Of a stretch of 64,000 nt of DNA, positions 26,795-35,956 are shown in pieces. Below the pieces are notes generated by a model, which was not told the DNA's origin, did no database searches, and was given only the letters and a program-made list of their open reading frames with translations. The translations under genes were made by a program, and so were the position numbers. Position 1 is the first letter of the stretch. Each line of letters starts with the position of its first letter. Source of the stretch: Chlorobium sp. (GTDB lineage Bacteria > Bacteroidota > Chlorobiia > Chlorobiales > Chlorobiaceae); the NCBI GenBank assembly GCA_005843825.1, contig SZXX01000027.1, positions 20,759-84,758 of the forward strand. Direction: 5' to 3'.

Positions 26795-27595
26795 ATGACT
26801 TGTAAACAGCGTTTTCCCTTTCGTTTCGGGACCACCTCCTATATTATTCCAGCTGATATTATCCCCAATGTTGAATTCCTTAAAGAGAAGGTTGACGATA
26901 TTGAGCTGGTATTGTTTGAGTCGGATGAGTTCAGCAATCTTCCTTCTTCCGCTGATATGCAGAAGCTGGCAGATATTGCACAGGAGTCTTCTCTGACCTA
27001 TTCGGTACATCTGCCTCTTGATGTTTACCTGGGCCATAGTGACAGTAATGAGCGGGATCGATCGGTCAGGAAATGCCTGAGGATTATCGAGCTTACGCGC
27101 AATCTGCCGAAATCAGCCTATGTCATGCATTTCGAGGCCGGGCCGGGGATTGATATAAACGGGTTTTCTTCTGAAGAGAAAACTCTCTTTGCTGAAGCTC
27201 TGCGTGATTCTATAGCGAAGCTTTTAAGCGGTACTGATGAAGCTTCATCAACCTTTTGCGTTGAGAATCTTAACTATCCCTTCGAGCTTGTCTGGCCTGT
27301 GGTAGAAGAGTCAGCTCTTTCTGTCACTCTTGATGTCGGCCATCTTGAATATTACGGGTTTCCGACTGCGCTCTATCTGGAGCGATACCTTCATAAAGCA
27401 AAAGTGCTTCACATGCACGGAACTCTGGAGAGGAAAGACCATCACTCACTCGACTTGATGAAACCTGAGGCACTGGATATGGTTATGAAGGCGCTTGCTG
27501 AAGAGAGTGCACCGGAGAGGGTTATGACCATGGAAATTTTTTCACAGCACGATTTTGACTCTTCCTGCAGTGCCATGCAACGGTTTCTATCCTGA
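26795..27595 (+). CDS. cbiR: CbiR-like cobamide-remodelling phosphodiesterase (TIM barrel)
   Basis: A 266-aa protein of the xylose-isomerase-like/AP-endonuclease-2 TIM-barrel superfamily. Visible metal-site segments are [42 protein letters not shown] and VLHMHG. CbiR, described from Akkermansia, removes the lower ligand of imported cobamides so that the corrinoid can be rebuilt with another base. The gene lies five bases after the corrinoid ATPase, and CobU, CobT and CobS are encoded nearby, which fits remodelling. The assignment rests on fold motifs and context; another sugar-phosphate isomerase role cannot be excluded. Confidence 0.75.
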   Translation: MTCKQRFPFRFGTTSYIIPADIIPNVEFLKEKVDDIELVLFESDEFSNLPSSADMQKLADIAQESSLTYSVHLPLDVYLGHSDSNERDRSVRKCLRIIELTRNLPKSAYVMHFEAGPGIDINGFSSEEKTLFAEALRDSIAKLLSGTDEASSTFCVENLNYPFELVWPVVEESALSVTLDVGHLEYYGFPTALYLERYLHKAKVLHMHGTLERKDHHSLDLMKPEALDMVMKALAEESAPERVMTMEIFSQHDFDSSCSAMQRFLS

Positions 27596-27616
27596 TAACG
27601 TTATTTTAGCTTCAGA

Positions 27617-27733
27617 TCAGGAATTCCGCCGTTTATTCCAGTAGACCGCAAGGGTAATACCACCAAGGAAGAGGTACCATCCGAAAAGTATTATTACATC
27701 CCGAGGGATGGTTTCAAGTGTGTTAAAAGGCAT
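27617..27733 (-). CDS. Possible 38-aa single-span membrane peptide
   Basis: The minus strand reads MPFNTLETIPRDVIILFGWY followed by LFLGGITLAVYWNKRRNS, a short polar start, one hydrophobic span and a basic tail. It resembles small subunits of membrane transporters in layout. It has no clear ribosome site and lies between cbiR and the Nramp-like gene on the opposite strand. It is reported because the composition is very protein-like, but it could be chance. Confidence 0.3.
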   Translation of the reverse strand: MPFNTLETIPRDVIILFGWYLFLGGITLAVYWNKRRNS

Positions 27734-27877
27734 TTCAGGACATTGGGGGTTGTAAAGCACTCGAATTATACGGAATTCTTTCTAATACTCGGCATAATAG
27801 TTTTTACAAAAAAAATCGATGGCGGCGTCTTTTGGCTGTATATTATTTGTAGAATTGATTCTCAATGGAGCGGCAAG

Positions 27878-29155
27878 GTGAAAGTGCATCGATTTTTTTG
27901 GGACCGCTTGAAGGAACACCCGCTATCAAGGGTTGGTCCGGGGCTGATTACAGGAGTCGCTGATGATGACCCAAGCGGTATAGCGACCTATTCTCAGGCT
28001 GGTGCTCAATTCGGCCTCAATATGCTCTGGACGATGCCGCTTGCATTTCCATTGATGGCTGCGATTCAATCCATGTGCGCGCAAATCGGACGGGTAACCG
28101 GGAAAGGGCTGGCTGCCAACATCAAAACCGCTTTTCCTCCAATTGTGCTTAAAAGTGTTGTGTTTCTCCTGCTGGTCGCCAACACGCTCAATATTGCAGC
28201 TGATGTCGCCGCCATGGGGGAAGTTGCTGAGCTGATTACAGGCTTCAATCGTCATATCATGACGGCCGTATTTGTGTTTGGAACATTGATACTTCAGGTG
28301 TTTATACCATATCATCGGTATGTCAATTTTTTAAAATGGCTGACTGTTTCACTGCTTGCCTATGCAGCAGTACTATTTTCTGTTCATGTGCCCTGGGGGG
28401 AAGTGATACAGAGGACTGTATGGCCGACTTTTACGGCAAACTCTGATGCAGCTGCAGTTGTTGTCGGCATATTCGGCACGACAATCAGTCCCTATCTTTT
28501 TTTCTGGCAGGCATCCGAAGAGGTCGAGGATATGCATTCAAAACCGGGTGCTGTTTCACTCATTTCCAATGCAAAATCTGCCCGCGCAGAGCTTCGGCGT
28601 ATCCGCTGGGATACATGGAGCGGTATGTTATACTCTAATGTAACAGCATACTTTATCATTCTTGCAACAGGAGTCACACTCAACGTATCCGGAATTACGG
28701 ACATCAATACAGCCGGTCAGGCCGCAAATGCTCTCAGGCCACTTGCAGGGGACTTTGCATTTATACTTTTTGCCATAGGGATTCTCGGTGTTGGTTTGAT
28801 CGGTGTGCCGGTTCTGGCCGGTTCAGGTGCCTATGCACTTTCTGAAGCTATGGGTTGGAATTCAGGCCTCGAAAAAAAGCCTGAAGATGCTCTTGGGTTT
28901 TACAGTATTATTGCTGTCAGCGTCCTGCTCGGGCTTGTTATCCAGTATACGCCTATTAGTCCCATGAAGGCTTTATTCTGGAGCGCTGTAATCAATGGGG
29001 TCATTGCAGTGCCACTCATGGTGGTGATTATCCTGCTGGTTTCAAAAAAATCGGTTATGGGCAAATTTACTGCCAGCAGGCCGATTATCATTCTTGGCTG
29101 GGTTGCTGTGGCGGTGATGGGGGCCGCAGCTGTCAGGATGTTTATTCCCGGATAG
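27878..29155 (+). CDS. Nramp-related divalent metal transporter, atypical metal site
   Basis: A 425-aa inner-membrane transporter with about eleven hydrophobic helices. The GTG at 27878 is chosen because GGAG stands eight bases before it and the protein then begins VKVHRFFWDRLKEHPLSRVG, normal for the family; the open frame from 27743 has an unrelated leader. Helix 1 carries ADDDPSGIAT (D31-P32-S33-G34) where classic Nramps have DPGN. Helix 6 has TISPYLFFWQ (about 202-211), lacking the Met of the MPH metal motif. Such members form a divergent group that may carry Mg or other ions instead of Mn/Fe. In this cluster cobalt is a tempting but unproven substrate. Confidence 0.8.
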   Translation: MKVHRFFWDRLKEHPLSRVGPGLITGVADDDPSGIATYSQAGAQFGLNMLWTMPLAFPLMAAIQSMCAQIGRVTGKGLAANIKTAFPPIVLKSVVFLLLVANTLNIAADVAAMGEVAELITGFNRHIMTAVFVFGTLILQVFIPYHRYVNFLKWLTVSLLAYAAVLFSVHVPWGEVIQRTVWPTFTANSDAAAVVVGIFGTTISPYLFFWQASEEVEDMHSKPGAVSLISNAKSARAELRRIRWDTWSGMLYSNVTAYFIILATGVTLNVSGITDINTAGQAANALRPLAGDFAFILFAIGILGVGLIGVPVLAGSGAYALSEAMGWNSGLEKKPEDALGFYSIIAVSVLLGLVIQYTPISPMKALFWSAVINGVIAVPLMVVIILLVSKKSVMGKFTASRPIIILGWVAVAVMGAAAVRMFIPG

Positions 29156-29334
29156 GCAGTGGCAACTCACCATATCCGTTTATTTTCAATTTCCATCCAC
29201 CCAGCTCCCCCTATATTTTGTTTTTAATTATTTTTTAATTATTTATTTCCTAAACTTTGACATTGTAAGAAGTAGTCTAAGAGAAAGCCATACCGGGCCC
29301 GTAACCTTAATCAACTAAAAATATGGAGCTGAAT

Positions 29335-29934
29335 ATGCTTAAAAGCAAGACAACCTGTATCAAAACCTCGTTGTTAATGGCTCTCTTTGGGCTTATGACT
29401 TCAAATGCTTTTTGTGGCGGGACCATTACAGGGACAATTCAGACCGATTTACAGAAATACAAAAAAGGTGCTGTGGTCTATCTGTCAGGCGTCAAGGGAC
29501 CGGTTCGGCCTCAGCAGAAATCGATCGATCAGGAAAACCTTACTTTTGTGCCTAAAGTCACAACGATACCAGTCGGGTCTACCATTCTCTTTACAAACCA
29601 CGACAAAATCTATCACAATATCCACTCATCAAGCGAGGCCAAACAATTCAACGTGGATACCTATGATGCTCAATCAAGATCGGTGACTTTTGATAAGCCA
29701 GGTCCAGTTCATTTGCTCTGCAATGTACACTCTGAGATGACTGGCTGGGTTGTGGTTACTGATAATCAATATGCTGCAGTGAGCGAGCACGATGGCAGGT
29801 TCACTATCCCTGATGTTCCTGCAGGAAAATACGAGATTGCGGTCTGGAGCGAAAAACTCAAGCACAATGCACACACAACAGTCACCGTGGCTGACGGGAA
29901 AACTTCTTCAGTTGATATCAACCTGGATCTCTGA
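29335..29934 (+). CDS. Exported cupredoxin-like protein with Ig-like C-terminal domain
   Basis: A 199-aa protein with a signal peptide (hydrophobic 11-26). A plastocyanin-like domain follows with a type I copper site: H94 in YHNIHS and C129, H132 and M135 in LLCNVHSEMTGWVVV. The C-terminal part (DGRFTIPDVPAGKYEIAVWS) is a carboxypeptidase-regulatory-like beta domain. Such proteins carry electrons or copper in the periplasm. The ATG at 29335 has GGAG six bases before it, so the ATG at 29323 was not used. A 180-bp AT-rich leader before it probably has its own promoter. Confidence 0.8.
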   Translation: MLKSKTTCIKTSLLMALFGLMTSNAFCGGTITGTIQTDLQKYKKGAVVYLSGVKGPVRPQQKSIDQENLTFVPKVTTIPVGSTILFTNHDKIYHNIHSSSEAKQFNVDTYDAQSRSVTFDKPGPVHLLCNVHSEMTGWVVVTDNQYAAVSEHDGRFTIPDVPAGKYEIAVWSEKLKHNAHTTVTVADGKTSSVDINLDL

Positions 29935-29952
29935 TTTTCTCCTGATCGCATT

Positions 29953-29991
29953 AAAAAGCCCTCCTGAAAGTGAAAAAACTTTATGGGGGGC
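29953..29991. terminator. Hairpin terminator after the cupredoxin gene
   Basis: GCCCTCCTGAAAGT pairs with ACTTTATGGGGGGC around a GAAAAA loop at 29958-29991. The T-run is on the minus strand (AAAAA at 29953-29957), so it would stop minus-strand transcription best and may act weakly on the plus strand. Confidence 0.5.
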
Positions 29992-30294
29992 AATACCTTC
30001 CGCAGAGAATAATTACACTTTAAGTGATTTTTAAGTTTCCTTTAATAATCCCTTAGTCTTTGAAGTATTAGAATACTCCTTGTGTGTTGAACTTCGGCAC
30101 CTCCGTATAAAAGCTGTATCCAGAAAAAAACATCTCTTGGAAAGATACTTTTGCCTGATCTCCTATGCCAATGACGGGCATGGATTTCTTCGTGCTTCAA
30201 AAGCTGCTTTTTTTTACAAAGAGAACTTACGGTGTTGTGCCTGGAGGAAACTGCAAAAAGGTAACAATTATCAATAATTAAAGGAGATAAGGCA

Positions 30295-30657
30295 ATGAAA
30301 AATTCTAGAATTTTTACAAAAAGTGTTGCAGTAGTTCTTGCAATGGTAATCGGATTAACGTTCAGTCCAGTGAAGTCGATTGCTGAATCAAACGAAAATA
30401 GTAATACACAAACGACAGCATCCAGCAACTCAAGCAGCAGCTCAACAAGCACAGGATTAATTGTCGGCGGGGTTGTGGTTGTGGGTTTATTGAGTTATTT
30501 CCTTTTGTTCCGCCACAATAATCATCAAGCATCAGCTGCACCTAGTGACATTTACAGTAATCTTGCCGGAAATTATTCGACCGAAAAAGAGCATAGCAAC
30601 AAAAGCATTCTATTTGAACATGAAAGTCCTTTCCTGGTGGCAGCACAGTCATACTGA
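30295..30657 (+). CDS. Small exported Ser/Thr-rich membrane-anchored protein
   Basis: A 120-aa protein with an N-terminal signal or anchor (SVAVVLAMVIGLTFSPVKSIA), a low-complexity Asn/Ser/Thr stretch (about 33-52), a second hydrophobic span (GLIVGGVVVVGLLSYFLLF) and a polar tail. A strong ribosome site AAAGGAG stands ten bases before the ATG. I do not recognise the family. Its stop codon overlaps the left end of a 240-bp inverted-repeat element, so the original C-terminus may have been altered. About 340 bp upstream carry no other gene. Confidence 0.7.
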   Translation: MKNSRIFTKSVAVVLAMVIGLTFSPVKSIAESNENSNTQTTASSNSSSSSTSTGLIVGGVVVVGLLSYFLLFRHNNHQASAAPSDIYSNLAGNYSTEKEHSNKSILFEHESPFLVAAQSY

Positions 30658-30896
30658 AGGGCACCTCTTTATTAGCTGAGATAAAAACTTTACTTGCTGG
30701 CTGAATAGAGCTTTCCTCTCTGGAGAACGTTTGTTTTGTTGGGGTTCAGGAATCACCCCAACCTACAGAGGAAAGATAGTGCTGAGCGAAGATGAAGCCG
30801 TTTGCAGTTTCTGAGGGCTGAGTAATATGTTGCGGAGGTAAAGTTTTGATAATCAATTTTTTTATGCATCCCGTTTGAATAAATAGAGGTGCCCTT
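30657..30896. mobile_element. MITE-like element with terminal inverted repeats
   Basis: The left end reads AAGGGCACCTCTTTATT (30657-30673) and the right end, on the other strand, AAGGGCACCTCTATTTATT (30896-30878). The first 12 bases match exactly and two extra bases follow. The 240 bp between carry no gene but include a shorter palindromic repeat at 30733-30767. No clear target duplication was seen. Confidence 0.5.
30733..30767. repeat. 35-bp dispersed palindromic repeat, copy 1
   Basis: GTTTTGTTGGGGTTCAGGAA followed by TCACCCCAACCTACA, identical to 36568-36602. TTGGGGT pairs with ACCCCAA to form a small hairpin. Confidence 0.75.
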
Positions 30897-31091
30897 AATT
30901 CACTCTCCTTCGCCCCATCAGCGGTTACTTTTCCACCTACCTGGTCTTATCCGGATTTTCATTTTCCTGTTGCTGGATTATTATTTCACCTCGAATGTGC
31001 CGAACCGGCCGTGGTGAGTTGTGAATATTTTTGTTAATTAATGGCCTTGACATGGTATTTTGCTATGCATGACTAATGATTAATCGCACTC
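30897..31091. other. Leader of the cobUTS operon
   Basis: No gene or riboswitch was recognised here. The stretch before the cobU start is AT-rich (AATATTTTTGTTAATTAATG at about 31023-31042) and is a plausible promoter site. A B12 box like that before btuB is absent. Confidence 0.35.
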
Positions 31092-31607
31092 ATGAGCAAT
31101 GTTTTTTATGTGACCGGTGGCGCACGGAGCGGTAAAAGCTCGTTTGCCTTGCAGCTGGCGGGCCGTTATGAGAAAAAGATTTTTTTAGCAACGGCTGAGC
31201 CCTTCGATGATGAAATGAAGAGCCGGATTCGGAAGCATAAAGAGGAGCGGGGTGAGCAGTTTATAACGATTGAGGAGCCTTTGTATCCTGAGCAGGCTCT
31301 CCGGAATCTGCCTGAGGGAAGTGAGGTTGTATTACTTGACTGTCTGACGGTTTGGGCGGGCAATCTTATGCACTTTTTGGAGGATGAGGGAGAGATCAAA
31401 CACAGGATTGATTGCTTTCTTGAAGTTTTGCGTCAGCCTCCTTGTGATATTATCCTTGTTTCCAATGAGGTTGGTATGGGCATTGTACCGGAAAATGCCA
31501 TGGCCAGACGGTTTCGTGATATAGCGGGTATTGTTAATCAGAATGTCGCGGCAATTGCAACCGAGGCCTATCTCCTTTGCAGTGGTCTGGCTCTCAGGTT
31601 GAAGTAG
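31092..31607 (+). CDS. cobU: Adenosylcobinamide kinase / guanylyltransferase
   Basis: A 171-aa bifunctional enzyme that phosphorylates adenosylcobinamide and then loads GMP to give adenosylcobinamide-GDP. The P-loop is GGARSGKSSFA at 9-19, followed by the typical IFLATAEPFDDEMKSRIRKHKEER with the guanylylated His and VLLDCLTVWAGNLM. VSNEVGMGIVPENAMARRFRD is the family signature near the end. It leads cobT (36 bp gap) and cobS on the same strand. Confidence 0.95.
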   Translation: MSNVFYVTGGARSGKSSFALQLAGRYEKKIFLATAEPFDDEMKSRIRKHKEERGEQFITIEEPLYPEQALRNLPEGSEVVLLDCLTVWAGNLMHFLEDEGEIKHRIDCFLEVLRQPPCDIILVSNEVGMGIVPENAMARRFRDIAGIVNQNVAAIATEAYLLCSGLALRLK

Positions 31608-31642
31608 CAGGATAAACGATAACATTAATTTGTAACCACATT

Positions 31643-32707
31643 ATGCAGAAAGAGTTGCAGCAGCTTTTGAATGGTATTAACCCTGTTGACCGCTCCCTCT
31701 CTGTGGCAGCGCAGGCTCATCTTGATGATCTTACCAAGCCGCAGGGAAGTCTTGGGCGGCTGGAGGAGATCGCTTTGAAATATGTTCTGGCCAGAGGGAC
31801 TTTGACGCCCGTTCTTTCTAAAAAGAAAATCTGCTGTTTTGCAGCTGACCATGGGGTTGCCGCTGAAGGAGTCTCTGCTTTTCCGGCTGAGGTTACACCG
31901 CAGATGGTCTATAATATGCTCAATGGAGGCGCAGCTATTAATGTGTTGACGCGTCATGCGGGTGTGGATCTTGATGTTGTGGATATGGGCGTCAACCATG
32001 ACTTTGCTGATGCAGCGGGGCTTGTTCAACGAAAGGTGAAGCCTGGAAGCCAGAATATGGCTATCGGCCCGGCAATGAGCGAAGATGATGCCTTGCAGGC
32101 CATCCTTAGTGGTGCAGAGCTTGCCGTCGAGGCATGTGAAGCCGGATACCATATTCTTGGAACGGGGGAGATGGGCATAGCCAATACCACTCCGGCAACG
32201 GCACTCTATTCTGTTTTGCTTGATATTCCGGTTGAGACCATAACCGGCAGGGGTACCGGTATTGATGATGAGCGTCTGAAGCATAAGATCGGGGTAATCA
32301 AAAGGGCTATTGAGGTCAATGCTTCGCGTTCTGCGACGCCTTTTGGTACGCTTGCTGCGCTTGGCGGTTACGAAATTGCAGGAATTGCCGGGTTTATTCT
32401 TGGTGCTGCATCACGCAAGGTTCCTGTAGTTGTTGACGGCTTTATTTCTTCCTCAGCAGCAGTTGTTGCTCTGAAACTCTGTCCTGCGGTTGATGACTAT
32501 CTGTTTTTCAGCCACCTCTCTAATGAGCAGGGGCACAGGGCTGTTATGCAGAAGCTTGGCGCCCGCCCCATTCTTGACCTTGATCTCCGTCTCGGTGAGG
32601 GTACCGGTGCGGCGCTCTCGATACAGGTTATAGAGGGTGCTGTTAAAATCTATAATGAAATGGCAACCTTCAGTGGCGCTAATGTCAGCGAGAAAAGTGA
32701 CGAGTAG
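31643..32707 (+). CDS. cobT: Nicotinate-nucleotide:dimethylbenzimidazole phosphoribosyltransferase
   Basis: A 354-aa enzyme that activates the lower-ligand base to its alpha-ribotide. Recognisable are [13 protein letters not shown] (about 32-44), [19 protein letters not shown], the glycine-rich [18 protein letters not shown] and the catalytic Glu region at the C-terminus ([17 protein letters not shown]). It supplies the substrate of cobS, which starts four bases after its stop. Confidence 0.96.
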   Translation: MQKELQQLLNGINPVDRSLSVAAQAHLDDLTKPQGSLGRLEEIALKYVLARGTLTPVLSKKKICCFAADHGVAAEGVSAFPAEVTPQMVYNMLNGGAAINVLTRHAGVDLDVVDMGVNHDFADAAGLVQRKVKPGSQNMAIGPAMSEDDALQAILSGAELAVEACEAGYHILGTGEMGIANTTPATALYSVLLDIPVETITGRGTGIDDERLKHKIGVIKRAIEVNASRSATPFGTLAALGGYEIAGIAGFILGAASRKVPVVVDGFISSSAAVVALKLCPAVDDYLFFSHLSNEQGHRAVMQKLGARPILDLDLRLGEGTGAALSIQVIEGAVKIYNEMATFSGANVSEKSDE

Positions 32708-32710
32708 GAG

Positions 32711-33460
32711 ATGCTGAGCGGACTTGTTACAGCATTGAGAACCCTGACGGTACTGCCGGTTCCGGGAAAGGATACCGCAAACTTCAGCAGCTCGCTTTTC
32801 TGGTTCCCGGTTGCAGGGTTGCTTCTGGGTCTTCTTCAGGTTGCTGCGGGGTACGCAGGATATCTTTCAGGCTGGAATGAACTTTCGGCTGCTCTTGTTG
32901 TGCTCAGCGGGGTCTGGTTGACGAGGGGAATGCATGCTGACGGACTTGCCGATCTGGCTGACGGCTTCTGGGGTGGAAAAACGAAGGATGCTGCGCTGAG
33001 GATCATGAAGGATCCGAACGTCGGGTCGTTTGGTGCGCTGGCACTTTCAGGTATGATGCTGCTGAAATGGATTGCGGTTCTTAAGCTTCTCTCCCTTGGG
33101 GCCTTCGGCTTTATTGCCGCTGGAGTGCTGCTGGCCAGATGGGTACAGGTTATTCTTGCTTCATCGCTGCCCTATGCCCGAAGCGAGGGGGGAACAGCTC
33201 ACTCCTTTGTGAATGGAGCGGGATGGCGGCATACTCTTGTTACCACTGTCGTGACGCTCATATTTCTTACTGCGCTTCTCCATTTCGACCCCCTGGCTGC
33301 AGCTGCTGCGGTGTCGACAGCAATGCTTGCCGGATTGATTATGGGGATGCTGAGTTATCGCAAAATCGGAGGAGTAACCGGTGATGTGCTCGGAGCTGGC
33401 AGCGAGTTGACAGAGGTATTTGTCTGGATTGCCGGAGCTGTTTACTCTCTTTATCGCTGA
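32711..33460 (+). CDS. cobS: Adenosylcobinamide-GDP ribazoletransferase (cobalamin synthase)
   Basis: A 249-aa inner-membrane enzyme that joins adenosylcobinamide-GDP to alpha-ribazole (phosphate), the last step of cobalamin assembly. Signatures are TLTVLPVPG near the start, the metal-binding TRGMHADGLADLADGFWGG (about 76-94) and MKDPNVGSFGAL. About six hydrophobic helices follow. The C-terminal GGVTGDVLGAGSELTEV is also typical. Confidence 0.95.
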   Translation: MLSGLVTALRTLTVLPVPGKDTANFSSSLFWFPVAGLLLGLLQVAAGYAGYLSGWNELSAALVVLSGVWLTRGMHADGLADLADGFWGGKTKDAALRIMKDPNVGSFGALALSGMMLLKWIAVLKLLSLGAFGFIAAGVLLARWVQVILASSLPYARSEGGTAHSFVNGAGWRHTLVTTVVTLIFLTALLHFDPLAAAAAVSTAMLAGLIMGMLSYRKIGGVTGDVLGAGSELTEVFVWIAGAVYSLYR

Positions 33461-33567
33461 TTACAATGTTGTTTTCACTTCTTCCTCTGCCCGCTGAAAC
33501 TCCATGGCTGTTTTTGCTGTTCCTTCTTTAAAGAACGCCATATTCATTGCAGAACAGGAGAACACCC

Positions 33568-34023
33568 ATGATTGCCGAAAACACCAAGGCTCCGGATTTC
33601 ACCCTCCCCGATTCAGAAGGCAACAAGGTCTCTCTTTCGGCTTTTACCGGCAAAAAGGTACTGCTTGTCTTCTACCCCGCAGACGATTCTCCGGTCTGTA
33701 CCACACAGCTCTGCAGCTACCGAGACAACTATACCGAATTCACCAGGCGCGGCATTACTATCCTCGGCATCAGCACCGACTCAATCGATTCCCACAAGCA
33801 GTTCGGCGAGAAAAACAGCCTGCCTTTCACCCTGCTCAGCGATCATGAAAAGCGGGTAAGCCAGCTTTACGACGCCATTGCATTCCTCGGTATATCGCAA
33901 CGTGCTTACGTCCTCATTGACGAAACCGGTACAGTGAGGCTTTCGTTTAACGACTTTTTGCCGCTTTTCTATCAGTCAACACGTGACCTGCTTGCGAAAA
34001 TAGATGCCATGAAGCCGGAGTAA
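33568..34023 (+). CDS. Peroxiredoxin, BCP/PrxQ type
   Basis: A 151-aa thiol peroxidase that reduces hydroperoxides. The peroxidatic Cys is C44 in DDSPVCTTQLC and C49 is placed as the resolving Cys of the BCP/PrxQ type. FYPADDS and GISTDSIDSHKQF match the family. The ATG at 33568 has GGAG eight bases upstream, so the longer frame from 33547 was not used. It stands alone between cobS and corA. Confidence 0.88.
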   Translation: MIAENTKAPDFTLPDSEGNKVSLSAFTGKKVLLVFYPADDSPVCTTQLCSYRDNYTEFTRRGITILGISTDSIDSHKQFGEKNSLPFTLLSDHEKRVSQLYDAIAFLGISQRAYVLIDETGTVRLSFNDFLPLFYQSTRDLLAKIDAMKPE

Positions 34024-34175
34024 TTCTGCCAGTACCTTTGGGCTTGGTGGGGTTATGGATTTGACAAAGCCTGCATTCTCTGCTGTATTTTGCGATTCCT
34101 GGCAGATCATAAAGATTCCGTTCAGATCGGTTTCAGTGTTCGATAAAAAAGTGAATTAATCGAGGAGCCCTTATT

Positions 34176-35300
34176 ATGAAAGGTAGAATAAGTTTGCGCA
34201 AAGTCCGGGCAGCTCACCGGGCAGTGAAGCCCATGAAAAAGGTGATGCGCAACCTTTCAAAAACCATAGGGCAGCAGGCCGGTACTCTCCAGCACATCGG
34301 AGAGCAGAAAACCGACTTCCCGGCCATAACGGTTTTTGGTTACGATGTAGATCACGAATTTCACATGCCGCTCAAGAGCATTGCTGAATGTGCAGCCCTG
34401 AAGGATAAGCAGAAGGTTCTCTGGGTGAATATTGACGGTCTTCATGATGTGTCGGTCATTGAAGCGGTCGGCAAGCTTTTCGATATCCATCCGCTTACCC
34501 TCGAAGATATTCTGCATACCGAGCAGCGTTCCAAAATAGAGGACTTTGAACGTTACCTGTTTCTTGTGTTCAAAGCACTTGATTATGATCCTCAAACAGG
34601 CGAGATCACTGAAGAGCAGATGAGTCTGGTGATCGGCAGCAATTTTGTACTGACGTTTCAGGAAAAACCGGGAGACATGTTTGACGCTCTCAGGGCGAGG
34701 ATAATAAACCCCGGGACATCAATCAGAAAGCGGGGAGCGGACTACCTTGCCTATGATCTGATTGATGCTATCGTCGACAGTTATTTTGTTATACTTGAAC
34801 AACTTGAAAGCCGGATTGAACTTCTCGACCAGGAGCTTTTTGAAACGTCAGGGCGTGACACTTTTGAGTCAATCTATGTAATGAAAAAGGAGCTTATTCT
34901 TTTAAGAAAATCGGTAAGACCGATGAGGGAGATCATCAACAGTATCAGCAGGGAACACTATACGGTCATTGATGATGAAGCTACCTGGCCTTTTTTCAGG
35001 GATGTCTACGACAATGTCATTTTAATCAATGAAACCATTGAAACCTATCGTGATATAGTTATCGGCATGTACGATACATGGCTTGCCATTGTCAACAACC
35101 GGATGAACGAAATCATGAAGGTGCTGACCACCATCGCTACGGTATTTATGCCGCTCTCTTTTCTTACCGGAGTCTACGGAATGAATTTTCGTTTTATACC
35201 GGGACTCGAATGGCATTGGGGATTTTTTGCACTGCTTGGATTCATGGTGATGGTTGTTGCCGGAATGATGGTTTTCTTTCGGACTAGAAAGTGGTTTTAG
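34176..35300 (+). CDS. corA: CorA-family Mg/Co transporter
   Basis: A 374-aa channel subunit with a large cytoplasmic N-terminal domain and two C-terminal membrane helices. The hallmark YGMNF is at 334-338, between the helices. DVSVIEAVGKLFDIHPLTLEDIL is the usual N-terminal signature, and a Lys-rich start precedes it. CorA admits Mg and also Co, which may matter beside cobalamin genes. The ATG follows GAGGAGCCC at a normal distance. Confidence 0.92.
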   Translation: MKGRISLRKVRAAHRAVKPMKKVMRNLSKTIGQQAGTLQHIGEQKTDFPAITVFGYDVDHEFHMPLKSIAECAALKDKQKVLWVNIDGLHDVSVIEAVGKLFDIHPLTLEDILHTEQRSKIEDFERYLFLVFKALDYDPQTGEITEEQMSLVIGSNFVLTFQEKPGDMFDALRARIINPGTSIRKRGADYLAYDLIDAIVDSYFVILEQLESRIELLDQELFETSGRDTFESIYVMKKELILLRKSVRPMREIINSISREHYTVIDDEATWPFFRDVYDNVILINETIETYRDIVIGMYDTWLAIVNNRMNEIMKVLTTIATVFMPLSFLTGVYGMNFRFIPGLEWHWGFFALLGFMVMVVAGMMVFFRTRKWF

Positions 35301-35448
35301 GGTCCCTTTCTTCTTCCAAACCAGCTGCCGGTTTAGGGGGCAATCGCAACCATAATGCTGTGGCGGGGTATGGTTCATGTAAGGAGAAACTTCAGGTACG
35401 AGAGTGGCGAAAGTGCGGGGAGTTACATCTATGGATCAGAAGAGTGGC

Positions 35449-35910
35449 TTATTTCCGGCCTTTTTTCCAGGGAATTCTGTTGCTGCCAAGCAACGAGATT
35501 GGCAGTAAGAGGATGCAGAACACGATGTCTCTGACAATCGGACCGATACCGATCTCCTCTTGTCCGAACAATTGGGAAAGAAACTGGGAGCAGCCGCAGT
35601 CGTGATCGAGTCCCCTCATTACATTGTTTATCATAGCGGCGATAAAGATAACCATCATGCAAATCATTACAGAGGAACTGAACCGCGAGAACAGGTTGAT
35701 GAGAAGCATGGTAGCGCACAGAAGTTCACAAAGGGAGACGAGAAGCGCAATGGCGGGGATAAGAAATGAGGGCAGAATCTGGTATTCAGCGATGACAAGA
35801 CCGAAAAACTTCAGATCCAGGAGTTTTTCAAATCCTGACATGATGAAAAAAGCGCCGAGCAAGAGCCTCAGGGTTGTGATTAATGGTGATGGAAAGCCAA
35901 ACTTGAACAT
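35449..35910 (-). CDS. MauE/DoxX-type membrane protein
   Basis: A 153-aa protein with four hydrophobic helices and an early FIMSGFEKLLD, the usual signature of MauE/DoxX-like proteins that serve redox or quinone-linked processes. A cysteine pair DCGCS lies in the loop before the last helix, as in MauE-like electron-transfer proteins. The start at 35910 (MFKFGFPSPL) avoids the long overlap with the rhodanese gene that the frame from 35991 would have. The upstream rhodanese gene on the same strand suggests a shared sulfur or thiol-redox role. Confidence 0.75.
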   Translation of the reverse strand: MFKFGFPSPLITTLRLLLGAFFIMSGFEKLLDLKFFGLVIAEYQILPSFLIPAIALLVSLCELLCATMLLINLFSRFSSSVMICMMVIFIAAMINNVMRGLDHDCGCSQFLSQLFGQEEIGIGPIVRDIVFCILLLPISLLGSNRIPWKKGRK

Positions 35911-35956
35911 AGGCGTTCTTGCTTTTCCCTGTTTATGATTTGGCCATGCGCCAGCT

